64,000 bases of DNA from Oscillospiraceae bacterium (GTDB lineage Bacteria; Bacillota; Clostridia; Oscillospirales; Oscillospiraceae). The notes beneath the pieces were generated by a model. It had not been told where the DNA came from and did no database searches. It worked only from the letters and a program-made list of their open reading frames with translations. Below are positions 15,866 to 24,437 of the stretch, in pieces. Location: the NCBI GenBank assembly GCA_031261325.1, contig JAISKH010000067.1, forward strand, positions 59,171 through 123,170, given 5' to 3'. The translations under genes and the position numbers were made by a program. How positions within the stretch are numbered: position 1 is the stretch's first letter; each line of letters opens with the position of its first letter.

Positions 15866-16996
15866 ATGGCGAACGCACACAAAACGGGTGAATATACAAA
15901 CGTGCTTGGCGAGTTCGGGTACTCGGAGGCGGAGATTACGGCGAAAATTGAGAGCACGACTGACGCGATTTTTCGCGGCGAGCACCGCTTTTATTTTGAG
16001 GTTGACGACGGGGCTTTTCGCGGCGGCTACATGGTGGACACGGGCAACGACGACGTGCGCACGGAGGGGCAGAGCTACGGGCTGATGCTCGCGGTGCAGC
16101 TCGATGAGCGCGAGATTTTTGACCGCATTTGGGACTGGACGATGCGCTACATGCATGTTGCAGACGGCGAGAACGCGGGCTACTTCGCGTGGTCGTGCAA
16201 GCTCGACGGGACGCGCAATTCGGAGGGTCCCGCGCCGGACGGTGAGGAGTATATCGCGATGGCGCTGCTGTTTGCGGAGCGTCGCTGGGCACACAAGCCT
16301 TACGGCGACGCGGCGCGCGCAATTCTGCACGAGATGGTGCACAAGGAGCGTGAGCCGATGTTTGACCCCGCGACTAAGCTGATTCGCTTCGTGCCGAACG
16401 CGCCGTTTACGGACCCGTCGTATCACCTGCCGCACTTTTACGAGCTGTTCGCCGAATACGGCAACGCCGAGGACGCGGACTTCTTCCGCGACGCGGCGCG
16501 CCTTTCGCGCGAGTTTCTGCATAAGGCTTGCAACGCGGAGACTGGGCTGAACCCGAACCAGTCGCAATACGACGGCACGCCGACGGAGTGGGGCGGTAAT
16601 CGAAGCTACTTCTATTCGGACGCTTACCGCACCGCGCTGAACATCGCGCTCGACTGGGAGTGGTTCGCCGCCGACACGTGGCAACGCTCTCAAGCCACCG
16701 CGATTCAGCGGTTTTTTGAGGACGAGACGCAATTCGACTTCGTCCACACGATTGAGGGTGAGGTCGTCGCGCCGCAATTCCGCGAGCCGGACGCGAGCGA
16801 GACGGGTATGCTGCACCCGCTCGCGCTCAAGGCGACGACTTGCGCCGCGTCGCTCGCTTCGGACGGCGAGCTGCGCGAGCGTTACGCGCGACTGTTTTGG
16901 AGCTTGGAGCCGCGCGCGGACAGGCGGCGGTATTACGACAACCTGCTGTACGCGTTCGCCCTGCTCGCGCTCGGCGGGCGGTATAGGATTTGGTGA
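15866..16996 (+). CDS. GH8 reducing-end xylose-releasing exo-oligoxylanase
   Basis: Intracellular glycoside hydrolase family 8 enzyme that removes xylose from the reducing end of xylo-oligosaccharides. The 376-residue protein follows the Bacillus halodurans Rex pattern closely: EFGYSEAEI near the start, DTGNDDVRTEGQSYGLMLAV with the catalytic acid Glu67, WSCKLDGT, GPAPDGEEY, FYSDAYRTALNIALDWEWF with the catalytic base Asp252, and the end RRYYDNLLYAFALLALGG. No signal peptide is present. The ATG at 15866 follows GGGAGGACAGG. The stop nearly abuts the dGTPase gene. With the CE2-like esterase and the alpha/beta esterase downstream it suggests xylan use. Confidence 0.93.
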   Translation: MANAHKTGEYTNVLGEFGYSEAEITAKIESTTDAIFRGEHRFYFEVDDGAFRGGYMVDTGNDDVRTEGQSYGLMLAVQLDEREIFDRIWDWTMRYMHVADGENAGYFAWSCKLDGTRNSEGPAPDGEEYIAMALLFAERRWAHKPYGDAARAILHEMVHKEREPMFDPATKLIRFVPNAPFTDPSYHLPHFYELFAEYGNAEDADFFRDAARLSREFLHKACNAETGLNPNQSQYDGTPTEWGGNRSYFYSDAYRTALNIALDWEWFAADTWQRSQATAIQRFFEDETQFDFVHTIEGEVVAPQFREPDASETGMLHPLALKATTCAASLASDGELRERYARLFWSLEPRADRRRYYDNLLYAFALLALGGRYRIW

Positions 16997-17013
16997 TTGA
17001 AAGGGGCGATTCG

Positions 17014-18216
17014 GTGACGGGTACATTTTCGCGGTACGCCGCTTCGGCGCGGGACGCGGGTTTAACCTCGCGGGTCAACGCGCTGTATTCCCGCGCGGAC
17101 GACGTGCGCGACGCTTTCACGCGCGACTACACGCGCGTGCTGCACTCGACGGCGTTTCGGCGGCTGAAGCACAAGACGCAGGTGTTTTACAACATCGCAA
17201 ACGACCACATCTGCACGCGCATGGAGCACGTTCTGCACGTTGAGTCCGTCGCTTCGACAATCGCGGCAAAGCTGGGGCTGAACGTTGAGCTGACGCGCGC
17301 GATTGCGCTGGCGCACGACCTTGGGCACGCGCCGTTCGGGCATCAGGGCGAGACTGTGATTAACAAGCTGACCAAGGAGCGGCTGGGCGAGGAGTTTTGG
17401 CATGAGCGCAACGGCTTGCGCACGGCGGACAAGCTTGAGCTGCTGGAGGATAACGAGCGGATTTACCGCAACCTGAACCTCACCTACGCGGTGCGCGACG
17501 GGATAATTTCACACTGCGGCGAGGTTGACGAGAACAATCTGCGCCCGCGAGAAACGCGCGGCGACCTGTCCGCGTTTACGAGCCACCCCGAAAGTCCCGC
17601 GACGTGGGAGGGCTGCGTCGTGAAAATCTCGGACAAAATCGCGTATCTCGGGCGCGACATTGAGGACGCGGTCAGTCTCGGGTTTCTTTCGGACACGGCA
17701 ATCGCGCAGCTCACCGAAATGGCGAGACTGCGCGACGAAAGGGCGATTAACACGACCGTTATTATGCACAACATGGTGATTGATATTTGCGAGCACTCGT
17801 CGCCCGAGGCGGGCATCGCGCTCTCGCCCGAGTGCCGCGCGCAGCTTGACGACATAAAGGCGTTCAACTATGAGCACATTTACTTCAACAAACGCTTCGA
17901 GCCTTACACGGCTTACAGCGAGCTTGTAATTACTCAGCTTTTTGAGCACCTGACGGCATACTTCGACGGGGAGGGCACCATTGCGCGGCTGACCTCCGCC
18001 GCCGATTCGCGGCGCAATCCCGCGGGGTTCGCGCGCGAGTTCTTCGGCTGGGTCGTGAAGTATTGCGACCTCGCGGTTCCCCATTACGCGAACGAAAAGC
18101 TGTACGGCACGCTGTCCGACGAGCGCACTTACACGCGCGCGGTGCTTGACTACATCTCCGGCATGACCGACAGGTACGCGATTGACTGTTTTAACGAGTT
18201 GATTACGTATGCGTGA
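17014..18216 (+). CDS. dgt: Deoxyguanosinetriphosphate triphosphohydrolase-like (HD domain)
   Basis: Metal-dependent HD-domain phosphohydrolase that cleaves dNTPs to deoxynucleoside and triphosphate. Hallmarks are RVLHSTAFRRLKHKTQVF, the His of RMEHVLHVE, the HD pair in ALAHDLGHAPFGH and a later Asp in VKISDKIAYLGRD. It has about 400 residues, a normal length. The GTG at 17014 is preferred because AAAGGGG lies 7 nt upstream; a GTG at 16993 that overlaps the previous stop is possible. It is likely cotranscribed with the GH8 gene. Confidence 0.92.
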   Translation: MTGTFSRYAASARDAGLTSRVNALYSRADDVRDAFTRDYTRVLHSTAFRRLKHKTQVFYNIANDHICTRMEHVLHVESVASTIAAKLGLNVELTRAIALAHDLGHAPFGHQGETVINKLTKERLGEEFWHERNGLRTADKLELLEDNERIYRNLNLTYAVRDGIISHCGEVDENNLRPRETRGDLSAFTSHPESPATWEGCVVKISDKIAYLGRDIEDAVSLGFLSDTAIAQLTEMARLRDERAINTTVIMHNMVIDICEHSSPEAGIALSPECRAQLDDIKAFNYEHIYFNKRFEPYTAYSELVITQLFEHLTAYFDGEGTIARLTSAADSRRNPAGFAREFFGWVVKYCDLAVPHYANEKLYGTLSDERTYTRAVLDYISGMTDRYAIDCFNELITYA

Positions 18217-18221
18217 TTGGG

Positions 18222-18509
18222 TTATCTGATTAACAGCAGGTACGCCGCGCCGGAAGCGAGTCTGCGGGGAGCTTCGACTACGGCGATTGGCGAACCGCTG
18301 GCGTAACTGCCGCGATAGACCTTGCCGTCGTCGGTGACTATTCCGATTGGCGAGCCGCTCGCGTAGCTGCCGCGATAAACCTTGCCGTCGTCGGTGACTA
18401 TGCCGACGGGCGAGCCGCTGGCGTATGCGCCCGTGTAAACCTTGCCGTTGCCGTCAACAATGCCGAGCGGCGAGCCGCTGGCGTATGCGCCCGAGTAAAT
18501 TTTTCCCAT
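18222..18509 (-). CDS. Tandem 20-residue repeat protein (beta-flower-like)
   Basis: A 95-residue protein built almost entirely of four tandem copies of a 20-residue unit, about GKVYRGSYASGSPIGIVTDD, at residues 2-21, 22-41, 42-61 and 62-81. The unit alternates short beta strands with Gly/Ser turns, so a small closed beta-repeat fold is likely. It resembles proteins annotated as four- or five-fold beta-flower, but that link is from memory of pattern, not a search. No signal peptide is seen. A good ribosome site (GGAGGTAAC) precedes the ATG. Copies 2-4 are also close at the DNA level, which implies recent duplication. Confidence 0.8.
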   Translation of the reverse strand: MGKIYSGAYASGSPLGIVDGNGKVYTGAYASGSPVGIVTDDGKVYRGSYASGSPIGIVTDDGKVYRGSYASGSPIAVVEAPRRLASGAAYLLLIR

Positions 18510-18610
18510 AATAATGTTACCTCCGAAAATTTTAATTTGTGTCTTTTCGGAAATATACCACGAAAAGCGGTTTCAATACAACAACACAGTGGTTACAAAT
18601 TGCAACAGTT

Positions 18611-19717
18611 TTATTCCGCTGATTTGAAGTTGTACACCGGTTTTATCGTTTTGACTATCTCCGCCGTGTCGCCGATGTTCGCGATTATCTCGTCCATCGG
18701 CTTGTAGGCGAACGGGGATTCGTCTATCGTGCTCTTGTTGACGGTTGAGGAGTAAATGCCCGCCATGGACTTCTCGAACTGCGTCAGCGTTATGCTCTGC
18801 TTCGCGTCCGAGCGGCTCATGAGCCTGCCCGCGCCGTGCGGGGCGGAGCTGTTCCAGTCGGGGTTGCCCTTGCCTTTGCATATCAAGCTGCCGTCGCGCA
18901 TGTTCATCGGAATGAGCACGCGCTCGTTTTCTTTCGCGGAGATTGCGCCCTTGCGCAGAATCATGCTGTCGAGGTCGATGTAATTGTGCACGGTTGAAAA
19001 CCGCTCGTCAACCTTGAGCTTCATCTCCTTGATAATATCGCGCGCGATTGCGGCGCGGTTCAGGTCGGCGTATTGCTGGACTATCGCCATGTCGTGCAGA
19101 TAGTCGTCAAACAGCGCGCCCTCCGCGTAGGCGAGAGCGCGGTCGGTGCTGCCGTTCTTGGCTTTCAGCGCGTCGGCGGCGGCATTTTGATAGTACTCGG
19201 CGACCTGCTTGCCGAGGTATCGACTGCCCGTGTGTATGACGAGGTAGAGCCTGCCGTCGTCGTCGCGGTCAAGCTCGATGAAGTGGTTGCCGCCGCCGAG
19301 CGTGCCGATGCTTGCGAGCGCGCGGTCGTGCTTTACGTGCTTTGAGCAGCGCAACGCCGTCAGGTCAATCTCGCTCGCGTAGGTGTGCTGTGTCTTGCGC
19401 ACGGCGAAGCCCGCGGGAATCAGCTTGTGGATTGCCTTATCGAGCTGTTGCAGCTCAACGCGCGTGTCGCGCAGCAGCACGGTTTCCATGCCGCAACCGA
19501 TGTCCACGCCGACGAGATTGGGGACGACCTTGTCCGTTATCGTCATCGTCGTGCCGATTGTGCAGCCCGTGCCCGCGTGCGTGTCAGGCATTATGCGGAT
19601 TTTGCTGCCCGATGTAAATTCTTGGTTCAGCAGGTTGATAATCTGCGCGATTGCGTATTGCTCCGCGCTGTCCGTAAACACCGTCGCGGTGTTGTATTTG
19701 CCGCGTAATTCAATCAT
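18611..19717 (-). CDS. rtcB: RNA-splicing ligase RtcB
   Basis: GTP- and Mn-dependent ligase joining RNA 2',3'-cyclic phosphate or 3'-phosphate ends to 5'-OH ends, used in RNA repair. The metal-site Cys is in GVDIGCGM; further ligands are in GGGNHFIE and IHTGSR. The guanylated His is in APHGAGRLMSR. The 368-residue length fits the shorter bacterial RtcB type. The ATG at 19717 follows GAGGAATCGGCA; upstream in-frame ATGs lie at or before the promoter. It is monocistronic and converges with nothing; the beta-repeat gene follows in the same direction. Confidence 0.94.
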   Translation of the reverse strand: MIELRGKYNTATVFTDSAEQYAIAQIINLLNQEFTSGSKIRIMPDTHAGTGCTIGTTMTITDKVVPNLVGVDIGCGMETVLLRDTRVELQQLDKAIHKLIPAGFAVRKTQHTYASEIDLTALRCSKHVKHDRALASIGTLGGGNHFIELDRDDDGRLYLVIHTGSRYLGKQVAEYYQNAAADALKAKNGSTDRALAYAEGALFDDYLHDMAIVQQYADLNRAAIARDIIKEMKLKVDERFSTVHNYIDLDSMILRKGAISAKENERVLIPMNMRDGSLICKGKGNPDWNSSAPHGAGRLMSRSDAKQSITLTQFEKSMAGIYSSTVNKSTIDESPFAYKPMDEIIANIGDTAEIVKTIKPVYNFKSAE

Positions 19718-19757
19718 TGCCGATTCCTCGCTCCCTTTCATGGACGCTGTTGGGTAT

Positions 19758-19786
19758 AGTATAGCACAATTTTTGCGCGGCAACAA
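19758..19786 (-). promoter_or_regulatory. Promoter of rtcB
   Basis: Minus strand TTGTTG, 17-bp spacer, TATACT. Start of transcription is about 30 nt before the ATG. Confidence 0.5.
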
Positions 19787-19787
19787 G

Positions 19788-19914
19788 ATTCGGCACCAAA
19801 GCGGAGCAGACGCGCTTCCAAATCGCGACGAGTGCGCTGCGGTTCGGGGAGACGGTCAGCATGTTCATTTCAAAGGCGATGCCTATCGTTGAGGTTAACG
19901 TCGGGAAACCGAAT
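19788..19914 (+). pseudogene. Possible 3' remnant of a lost gene
   Basis: One plus-strand frame reads as protein-like sequence (FGTKAEQTRFQIATSALRFG, then ETVSMFISKAMPIVEVNVG) and ends at a TGA, but it has no start codon or ribosome site and an upstream stop at the rtcB promoter. It may be the tail of a deleted gene. The rest of the gap to 20020 shows nothing further. Confidence 0.3.
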
Positions 19915-20025
19915 TGATTCGCGGCGCGAGATAATCGAGGGCGGCATGGGTGCGGAGGGTGCTTGTGCCGCTCTCGGTTTTGTTGGTTGTTGGCGCGATG
20001 TTGGTAACAACTATTAAAAATTCAT

Positions 20026-20047
20026 AATAATAATCATAATTATTATT
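20026..20047. promoter_or_regulatory. AT-rich palindrome overlapping the nox promoter
   Basis: Arms AATAATAAT and ATTATTATT separated by CATA. The right arm runs into the -35 box at 20046. The symmetry and AT content are like Fur/PerR-type operators, but the exact consensus is not met. Confidence 0.45.
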
Positions 20048-20074
20048 GATTTCTATTTTCTGATGTGATATAAT
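20046..20074 (+). promoter_or_regulatory. Promoter of nox
   Basis: TTGATT, 17-bp spacer, TATAAT. Confidence 0.7.
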
Positions 20075-20115
20075 TGAGAAGTAATCAATTAAGCGAAAGG
20101 GGAACACGTAAAAAA

Positions 20116-21441
20116 ATGAGTAAAATTGTATTGATAGGGGCGAACCACGCGGGGACGGCGGCGGCGAACACCGTGCTCGGTTACGCGGGCAATGAATTGA
20201 CGGTTATCGACCGCAACGACAACATAAGCTATCTCGGGTGCGGAACCGCGCTGTGGATTGGCGGGCAAATCGACGGGTACGAGGGGCTTTTCTATTCCTC
20301 GGCGGAAGCCCTGCGCGAAAAGGGCGCGCGCGTGCTTATGGAAACCGAAGCTAAGAGCATCGACTACAAGGCGAAAACCGTTACGATTGCGGACAAGCGC
20401 GGCAAGTCCGAGGTTATCGCGTATGACAAGCTCATTATCGCGACGGGTTCCGTGCCGATAATACCCAAGCTGCCGGGGATTGAGCTGGAGAATATCCAGT
20501 CCGTAAAGCTGTTTCAGGACGGGCTTCACGCGAACAAGCTGCTGGACGACCCGAACGTTAAGAACGTCGCGATAATCGGCGCGGGCTATATCGGCGTCGA
20601 GCTTGCGGAGGCGGTTCGGCGACGCGGCAAGAACGCGCTGCTGTTTGAGGCGATGAGCCGCAGTCTGTCGTCGTACTACGACCCGTGGCTGACGGACGAC
20701 ATGGACAGAGTGCTTGCGGAGGGCGGCGTGCAGCTACACTTTGACGAGCGCGTCGCGGAGTTCAAGGGCGACGGGAAAGTCTCCGCCATTGTGACGGACA
20801 AGGGCGAATACGCGATTGACATGGCGATTATGGCAATCGGCTTCCGACCGAACAGCGAGCTTACGGCGGGGCTGGACGCGCTGCCGAACGGCGCGGTGCG
20901 CGTGAACCGTCATCAGGAGACGAGCGAGAGCGACGTTTACGCAATCGGCGACTGCGCCGCCATTTGGTCGAACGCGACGGGCGCGGAGGCTTACATCGCG
21001 CTCGCGACGAACGCGGTTCGCAGCGGTATTGTCGCGGCGCACAACGCCTGCGGCACGGGGCTTGAGTCAATCGGCGTGCAAGGCTCCAACGGCATCAGCA
21101 TCTTCGGGTACAACATGGTGTCCACGGGACTGTCCGAGGTTGCCGCGAAAAAGGCGGGGTTTGACGTGCTCGTGACGGATTTTGAGGACTTGCAGAAGCC
21201 GGGCTTCATGAAGGATAACCACAACGTTAAGCTGCGCATTGTTTACGACAAGGCGAGCCGCCGCGTGCTCGGCGCGCAGATGGCTTCTTATGAGAATATC
21301 TCGATGGGCATACACATGTTCTCCCTCGCGATTGAGGAGGGCGTGACGATTGACAAGCTGAAGCTGCTGGACATTTTCTTCCTGCCGCACTTCAATCAGC
21401 CGTATAACTACATAACGATGGCGGCGCTCGGCGCGAAGTAA
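20116..21441 (+). CDS. nox: NADH oxidase, water-forming type (pyridine nucleotide-disulfide family)
   Basis: FAD-dependent enzyme reducing O2 to water with NADH, an oxygen-defence function in anaerobes. FAD motif GANHAGTAAANTVLG at the N-terminus; single redox Cys42 in SYLGCGTALW; NADH-binding GAGYIGVELAEAVRRRG; FAD motif SDVYAIGDCAA; C-terminal dimerisation domain ending LPHFNQPYNYITMAALGAK. The 441-residue length fits Nox. A CoA-disulfide reductase is the alternative within this family and cannot be excluded. The start follows AAAGGGG, spaced a little far (13 nt). The AT-rich palindrome at the promoter suggests redox or metal control. Confidence 0.88.
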   Translation: MSKIVLIGANHAGTAAANTVLGYAGNELTVIDRNDNISYLGCGTALWIGGQIDGYEGLFYSSAEALREKGARVLMETEAKSIDYKAKTVTIADKRGKSEVIAYDKLIIATGSVPIIPKLPGIELENIQSVKLFQDGLHANKLLDDPNVKNVAIIGAGYIGVELAEAVRRRGKNALLFEAMSRSLSSYYDPWLTDDMDRVLAEGGVQLHFDERVAEFKGDGKVSAIVTDKGEYAIDMAIMAIGFRPNSELTAGLDALPNGAVRVNRHQETSESDVYAIGDCAAIWSNATGAEAYIALATNAVRSGIVAAHNACGTGLESIGVQGSNGISIFGYNMVSTGLSEVAAKKAGFDVLVTDFEDLQKPGFMKDNHNVKLRIVYDKASRRVLGAQMASYENISMGIHMFSLAIEEGVTIDKLKLLDIFFLPHFNQPYNYITMAALGAK

Positions 21442-21459
21442 GCGGGCGCAACGCGATAC

Positions 21460-21503
21460 AGGTCGCGCGCGACGGGGTTTTCCCGCCGCGCGCGACCTCT
21501 TTG
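21460..21503 (+). terminator. Terminator of nox
   Basis: Arms AGGTCGCGCGCG/CGCGCGCGACCT, followed by CTTTG. Confidence 0.65.
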
Positions 21504-21506
21504 TTG

Positions 21507-21535
21507 TTGAAAGCGCGGCGCGAATGTGCTATGCT
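21507..21535 (+). promoter_or_regulatory. Promoter of the radical SAM / DUF5714 pair
   Basis: TTGAAA, 17-bp spacer, TATGCT. Confidence 0.55.
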
Positions 21536-21565
21536 GTGGGCATTACACATTGGGGAGGTATTGCG

Positions 21566-22810
21566 ATGGCGCGTTACGCGTTTGCCGATTATGATGTTGA
21601 TTCCGTTGAGCTGAAATGTCTGCTCGTCTCGCGCGGCGTTAAGGCTGACCGCGAGGTTTACAGGCGGTTCTCGCGTGAGTTTCGGCTTGACGTAAGCCCG
21701 CTGACATGTAACTGCGTCATATTGTCGGACGGGACCGTCGTACAGATGACGGACATGAAGTTCCACCTGCAATACTTAAACGGCGCGCTGTCATGGGATA
21801 ACCTTAAGCTGCTGCGTTACGCTTCGGAGCTTGGCACGCCGTTCCGCCTGCGGCTGCTGGAGGATAAACCCGCGCTGTTTCATGAGGGCGAGTTCGTTGA
21901 CTTTGTGACGCTGCCTGATTACACGGATTTTTACAGGCGGAGGACGACCTCGGGTCTGCCGTTCGTCGGCAACGCCGTTTTGCAGGGGCTTGACTGGGTT
22001 TCGTTCCAATGCCTGTGGCATTGCGAATACGCGGCGGCGGGCAAGCCGTGCCAATTCTGCTTCTCCGGCGCGGAGTTTGAGGCTTTGGCGCGCAAGGGAA
22101 AGCCCATGCCGAACGCCGTCTCGCCTGAGGATTTCGCGGAGATTGTGCTCTGCGCGCTGGACAACACGACGGCGCGAAACGTGCAGATTACGGGCGGCTC
22201 AACTTTCTCGGGCGCGAGCGAGTCCGCGCACATTCGCGCTTACCTGCGGGCGATAAATGAGCGAATAGGCAGGGAGCGCGTCGGCGACATTTTGCTGTAC
22301 ATCACGCCGCCGAAAGATTTCGCGCTGATTGATGAATACTTCGCGCTCGGCGCAAGCCGAATCGCTTGCAGTCTTGAGGTTTGGGACGAAAAGCTCGCGG
22401 CGGAGATTACGCCGGGCAAGCTCGCTTTCACGACGCGGAAGCGGCACCTTGACATTCTCGAATACGCGGCGGGCAAATTCGGCGCGGGCAGCGCGTTTTC
22501 CAACTTCATAATCGGCATTGAGCCGTTTGAGAGCTTGCGTGAGGGGGCAACGTACCTTGCGGAGCGCGGCGTTATACCGACGGCTTCCGTTTGGATGCCG
22601 ATGGGCAGACCCGTTATGGGCACGATGCGCGCGCCGAACGTCGATTATTATCGCCGCGTAATTGACCTGTTCGGCGGGCTGTACGCGAAGTATAGGCTTG
22701 AACCCGCGGGCGCGTGCGGGCTGAACGTATGCGTGGAGCGCGACATTTGGCGGGCGCGGCAACCTGCCGTCGGCGGAGGGGATTGCTGTGAGAGGGATTG
22801 CTGTGAATAA
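21566..22810 (+). CDS. Radical SAM family protein with unusual cysteine spacing
   Basis: A 414-residue protein that looks like a radical SAM enzyme: a cysteine cluster in CLWHCEYAAAGKPCQFC (residues about 150-170), the Gly-rich SAM contact QITGGSTFSG, and a TIM-barrel-like C-terminal half (SRIACSLEVWDEK, SNFIIGIEPFESL). The cluster does not follow CX3CX2C; C-X3-C-X8-C-X2-C is seen. A domain of about 140 residues precedes the barrel. The extreme C-terminus is Cys-rich (GGGDCCERDCCE) and overlaps the next gene by 23 nt. The start follows GGGAGGTATTGCG. The function is unknown; the tight pairing with a DUF5714 protein suggests a joint task. Confidence 0.75.
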   Translation: MARYAFADYDVDSVELKCLLVSRGVKADREVYRRFSREFRLDVSPLTCNCVILSDGTVVQMTDMKFHLQYLNGALSWDNLKLLRYASELGTPFRLRLLEDKPALFHEGEFVDFVTLPDYTDFYRRRTTSGLPFVGNAVLQGLDWVSFQCLWHCEYAAAGKPCQFCFSGAEFEALARKGKPMPNAVSPEDFAEIVLCALDNTTARNVQITGGSTFSGASESAHIRAYLRAINERIGRERVGDILLYITPPKDFALIDEYFALGASRIACSLEVWDEKLAAEITPGKLAFTTRKRHLDILEYAAGKFGAGSAFSNFIIGIEPFESLREGATYLAERGVIPTASVWMPMGRPVMGTMRAPNVDYYRRVIDLFGGLYAKYRLEPAGACGLNVCVERDIWRARQPAVGGGDCCERDCCE

Positions 22811-23513
22811 TATAACGGGTTGCCTTATTTGCGGGAGACCGCTGGTTTACGCGCGCGGAACCGTGCGTAAAAGGTGCCGTGTTTGCGGCGGAATGTTCGA
22901 CGCGGACGCTTATTGCGCGGGCGGGCACTACGTTTGCGACGCGTGCCACGCGGGCGGCTCCATGTCCGTCGTGCGGGCGGTTTGCATGGCGGCGGAGACG
23001 GACGACCCGTATGAAATTGCGCTTGAAATTATGCGCTCGCCCGCCGTGCACATGCACGGTCCCGAGCACCACGTTTTAATCGGCGCGGCTCTCGCGGTGG
23101 CTTATTGTCGCGCTTCGGGGCGGACTAAATTGCTCGGCAGATACTTGGATACAATCGAAAAGCGCGGCAAAAAGGTGCCGGGCGGCACTTGCGGCTTTTG
23201 GGGCGCTTGCGGCGCGGCACTCGGCGCGGGGATTTTCCTGTCCGTCGTCACGGATTCGTCCCCGCTCGCGACTGACGTTCACGGGCTATGCAACCGCCTG
23301 ACGGCGCGGTGCCTTGCCGCGATAGGCGAGCTTGGCGGTCCGCGCTGCTGCAAGCGCAACGTCGGTCTTGCGCTACGCGAGACGGTCGCGTTCGTGCGCG
23401 AAAATCTCGGCGTGTCGATGCGCGAGCCGCAAATTTTGTGCGAGTTTCACGAGCTGAATAGTGAGTGCATCGGCGCGCGGTGCCCGTTTTCGCGCTCGGT
23501 TATTACAGGCTGA
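22788..23513 (+). CDS. DUF5714-type cysteine-rich protein
   Basis: A 241-residue protein with an N-terminal zinc-ribbon-like region (CLICGRPLVY, KRCRVCGG, then AYCAGGHYVCDACH) followed by a helical domain with conserved-looking HMHGPEHHVLIGAAL, GTCGFWGACGAALGAG, PRCCKRN and a final Cys pair (ILCEFHELNSECIGARCPFS). This matches my recollection of DUF5714 proteins; their activity is not established. The GTG start follows GGAGGGGATTGCT. It overlaps the radical SAM gene, so translation is coupled. It also overlaps the tail of the convergent N-acetyltransferase gene by 11 nt. Confidence 0.7.
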   Translation: MRGIAVNNITGCLICGRPLVYARGTVRKRCRVCGGMFDADAYCAGGHYVCDACHAGGSMSVVRAVCMAAETDDPYEIALEIMRSPAVHMHGPEHHVLIGAALAVAYCRASGRTKLLGRYLDTIEKRGKKVPGGTCGFWGACGAALGAGIFLSVVTDSSPLATDVHGLCNRLTARCLAAIGELGGPRCCKRNVGLALRETVAFVRENLGVSMREPQILCEFHELNSECIGARCPFSRSVITG

Positions 23514-24303
23514 TTTCTATGCCGAACTCCTCCGACAACGCGTTGTACAGCTCGCGGCGGGTTGTCAGCTCGCGCTCGGACTTCTCGCCGTTTTCGTTGC
23601 GGTGCAGGACGTTGCCCGTTATATATACCGCGCCGTTCGGTCGGCGGAGATTAACAAGGCGCACGGCGCGGAAGTAGGACGCGGACGCGCGCGAGCAATA
23701 CTCGTTCGGCGCGATGAAGTCAACAGGCTCCTGCGGCAGCTCGCAGACGTGCAGGAGCGGGGACGCGCCCTGCGCCGTCACATGGTTCAGCGTCAGCCAA
23801 TTCTCGCCGCTCCGCGCGAATGTGAAGTCGTCGCCGCGAGTGCTTTGCCGCTCGCCGACGGTCAGCTTCAGCGCGGCGGCGGGCATTACTCCGCCGAAAC
23901 CCACGTCGCAGAAGTACCGCTCGCCGCCGATTTGAACGAGCGTTACGCGGTGCAGCGGCGGGAACACGCCCGCCATGCCGTTCGCGACGCGGGCAATAAG
24001 CGGCGTTGCGTCATAACCGAGTGCGACGAGCAGCGCGTGAAACAGCGCGTTCAGCTCAAAGCAGTAGCCGCCGCGCCGCTCTGTCACGATTTTGTCAAAC
24101 AGCGCGGCGGTTTCAAGCGAAATATCGCGGCTGTGCTCGTACACGTCGAGATTCTCAAACGGCACGGCGCATTGGTGCGCGAATATCAGTCGGTCAAGCG
24201 TCGCCGTGTCGTTGGCGGTCGCGTCGGCGGCGGTCAAGCCTATTCGCGCGAGGTATTGCGCCGCTTGGGACTCGGTTAGTTTTTCGTATAGCTTACTGTA
24301 CAT
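23503..24303 (-). CDS. Arylamine N-acetyltransferase
   Basis: Acetyl-CoA-dependent acetylation of aromatic amines or hydrazines. The catalytic triad is visible: Cys in RRGGYCFELN, His in LHRVTLV, Asp in FCDVGFGG. The N-terminal AHQCAVPFENLDV is also typical. The 266 residues fit the family. It starts at an ATG with GAGAGGA upstream. It stands alone, convergent with the DUF5714 gene. Confidence 0.9.
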   Translation of the reverse strand: MYSKLYEKLTESQAAQYLARIGLTAADATANDTATLDRLIFAHQCAVPFENLDVYEHSRDISLETAALFDKIVTERRGGYCFELNALFHALLVALGYDATPLIARVANGMAGVFPPLHRVTLVQIGGERYFCDVGFGGVMPAAALKLTVGERQSTRGDDFTFARSGENWLTLNHVTAQGASPLLHVCELPQEPVDFIAPNEYCSRASASYFRAVRLVNLRRPNGAVYITGNVLHRNENGEKSERELTTRRELYNALSEEFGIEISL

Positions 24304-24376
24304 TGGGGCGACGTCCTCTCTGTCGTTTATTTGCGGATATTCTACTATATTTGCGCGCGGAACACAACAGGGAGCG

Positions 24377-24405
24377 TTGCGCGCGCGGCGCGACTATGGT
24401 AGACT
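24377..24405 (+). promoter_or_regulatory. Promoter of the CE2-like esterase gene
   Basis: TTGCGC, 17-bp spacer, TAGACT. Confidence 0.4.
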
Positions 24406-24437
24406 GTCCGTATTAAATTTTGCGGGAGGGCTTTTCC

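Noticed and set aside
15110..17026. Long minus-strand open frame (over 600 codons) opposite the FAD subunit and GH8 genes
   Set aside because: GC-rich codons suppress stops on the other strand; the translation is Arg/Val/His-rich without motifs, and the plus-strand genes have clear families.
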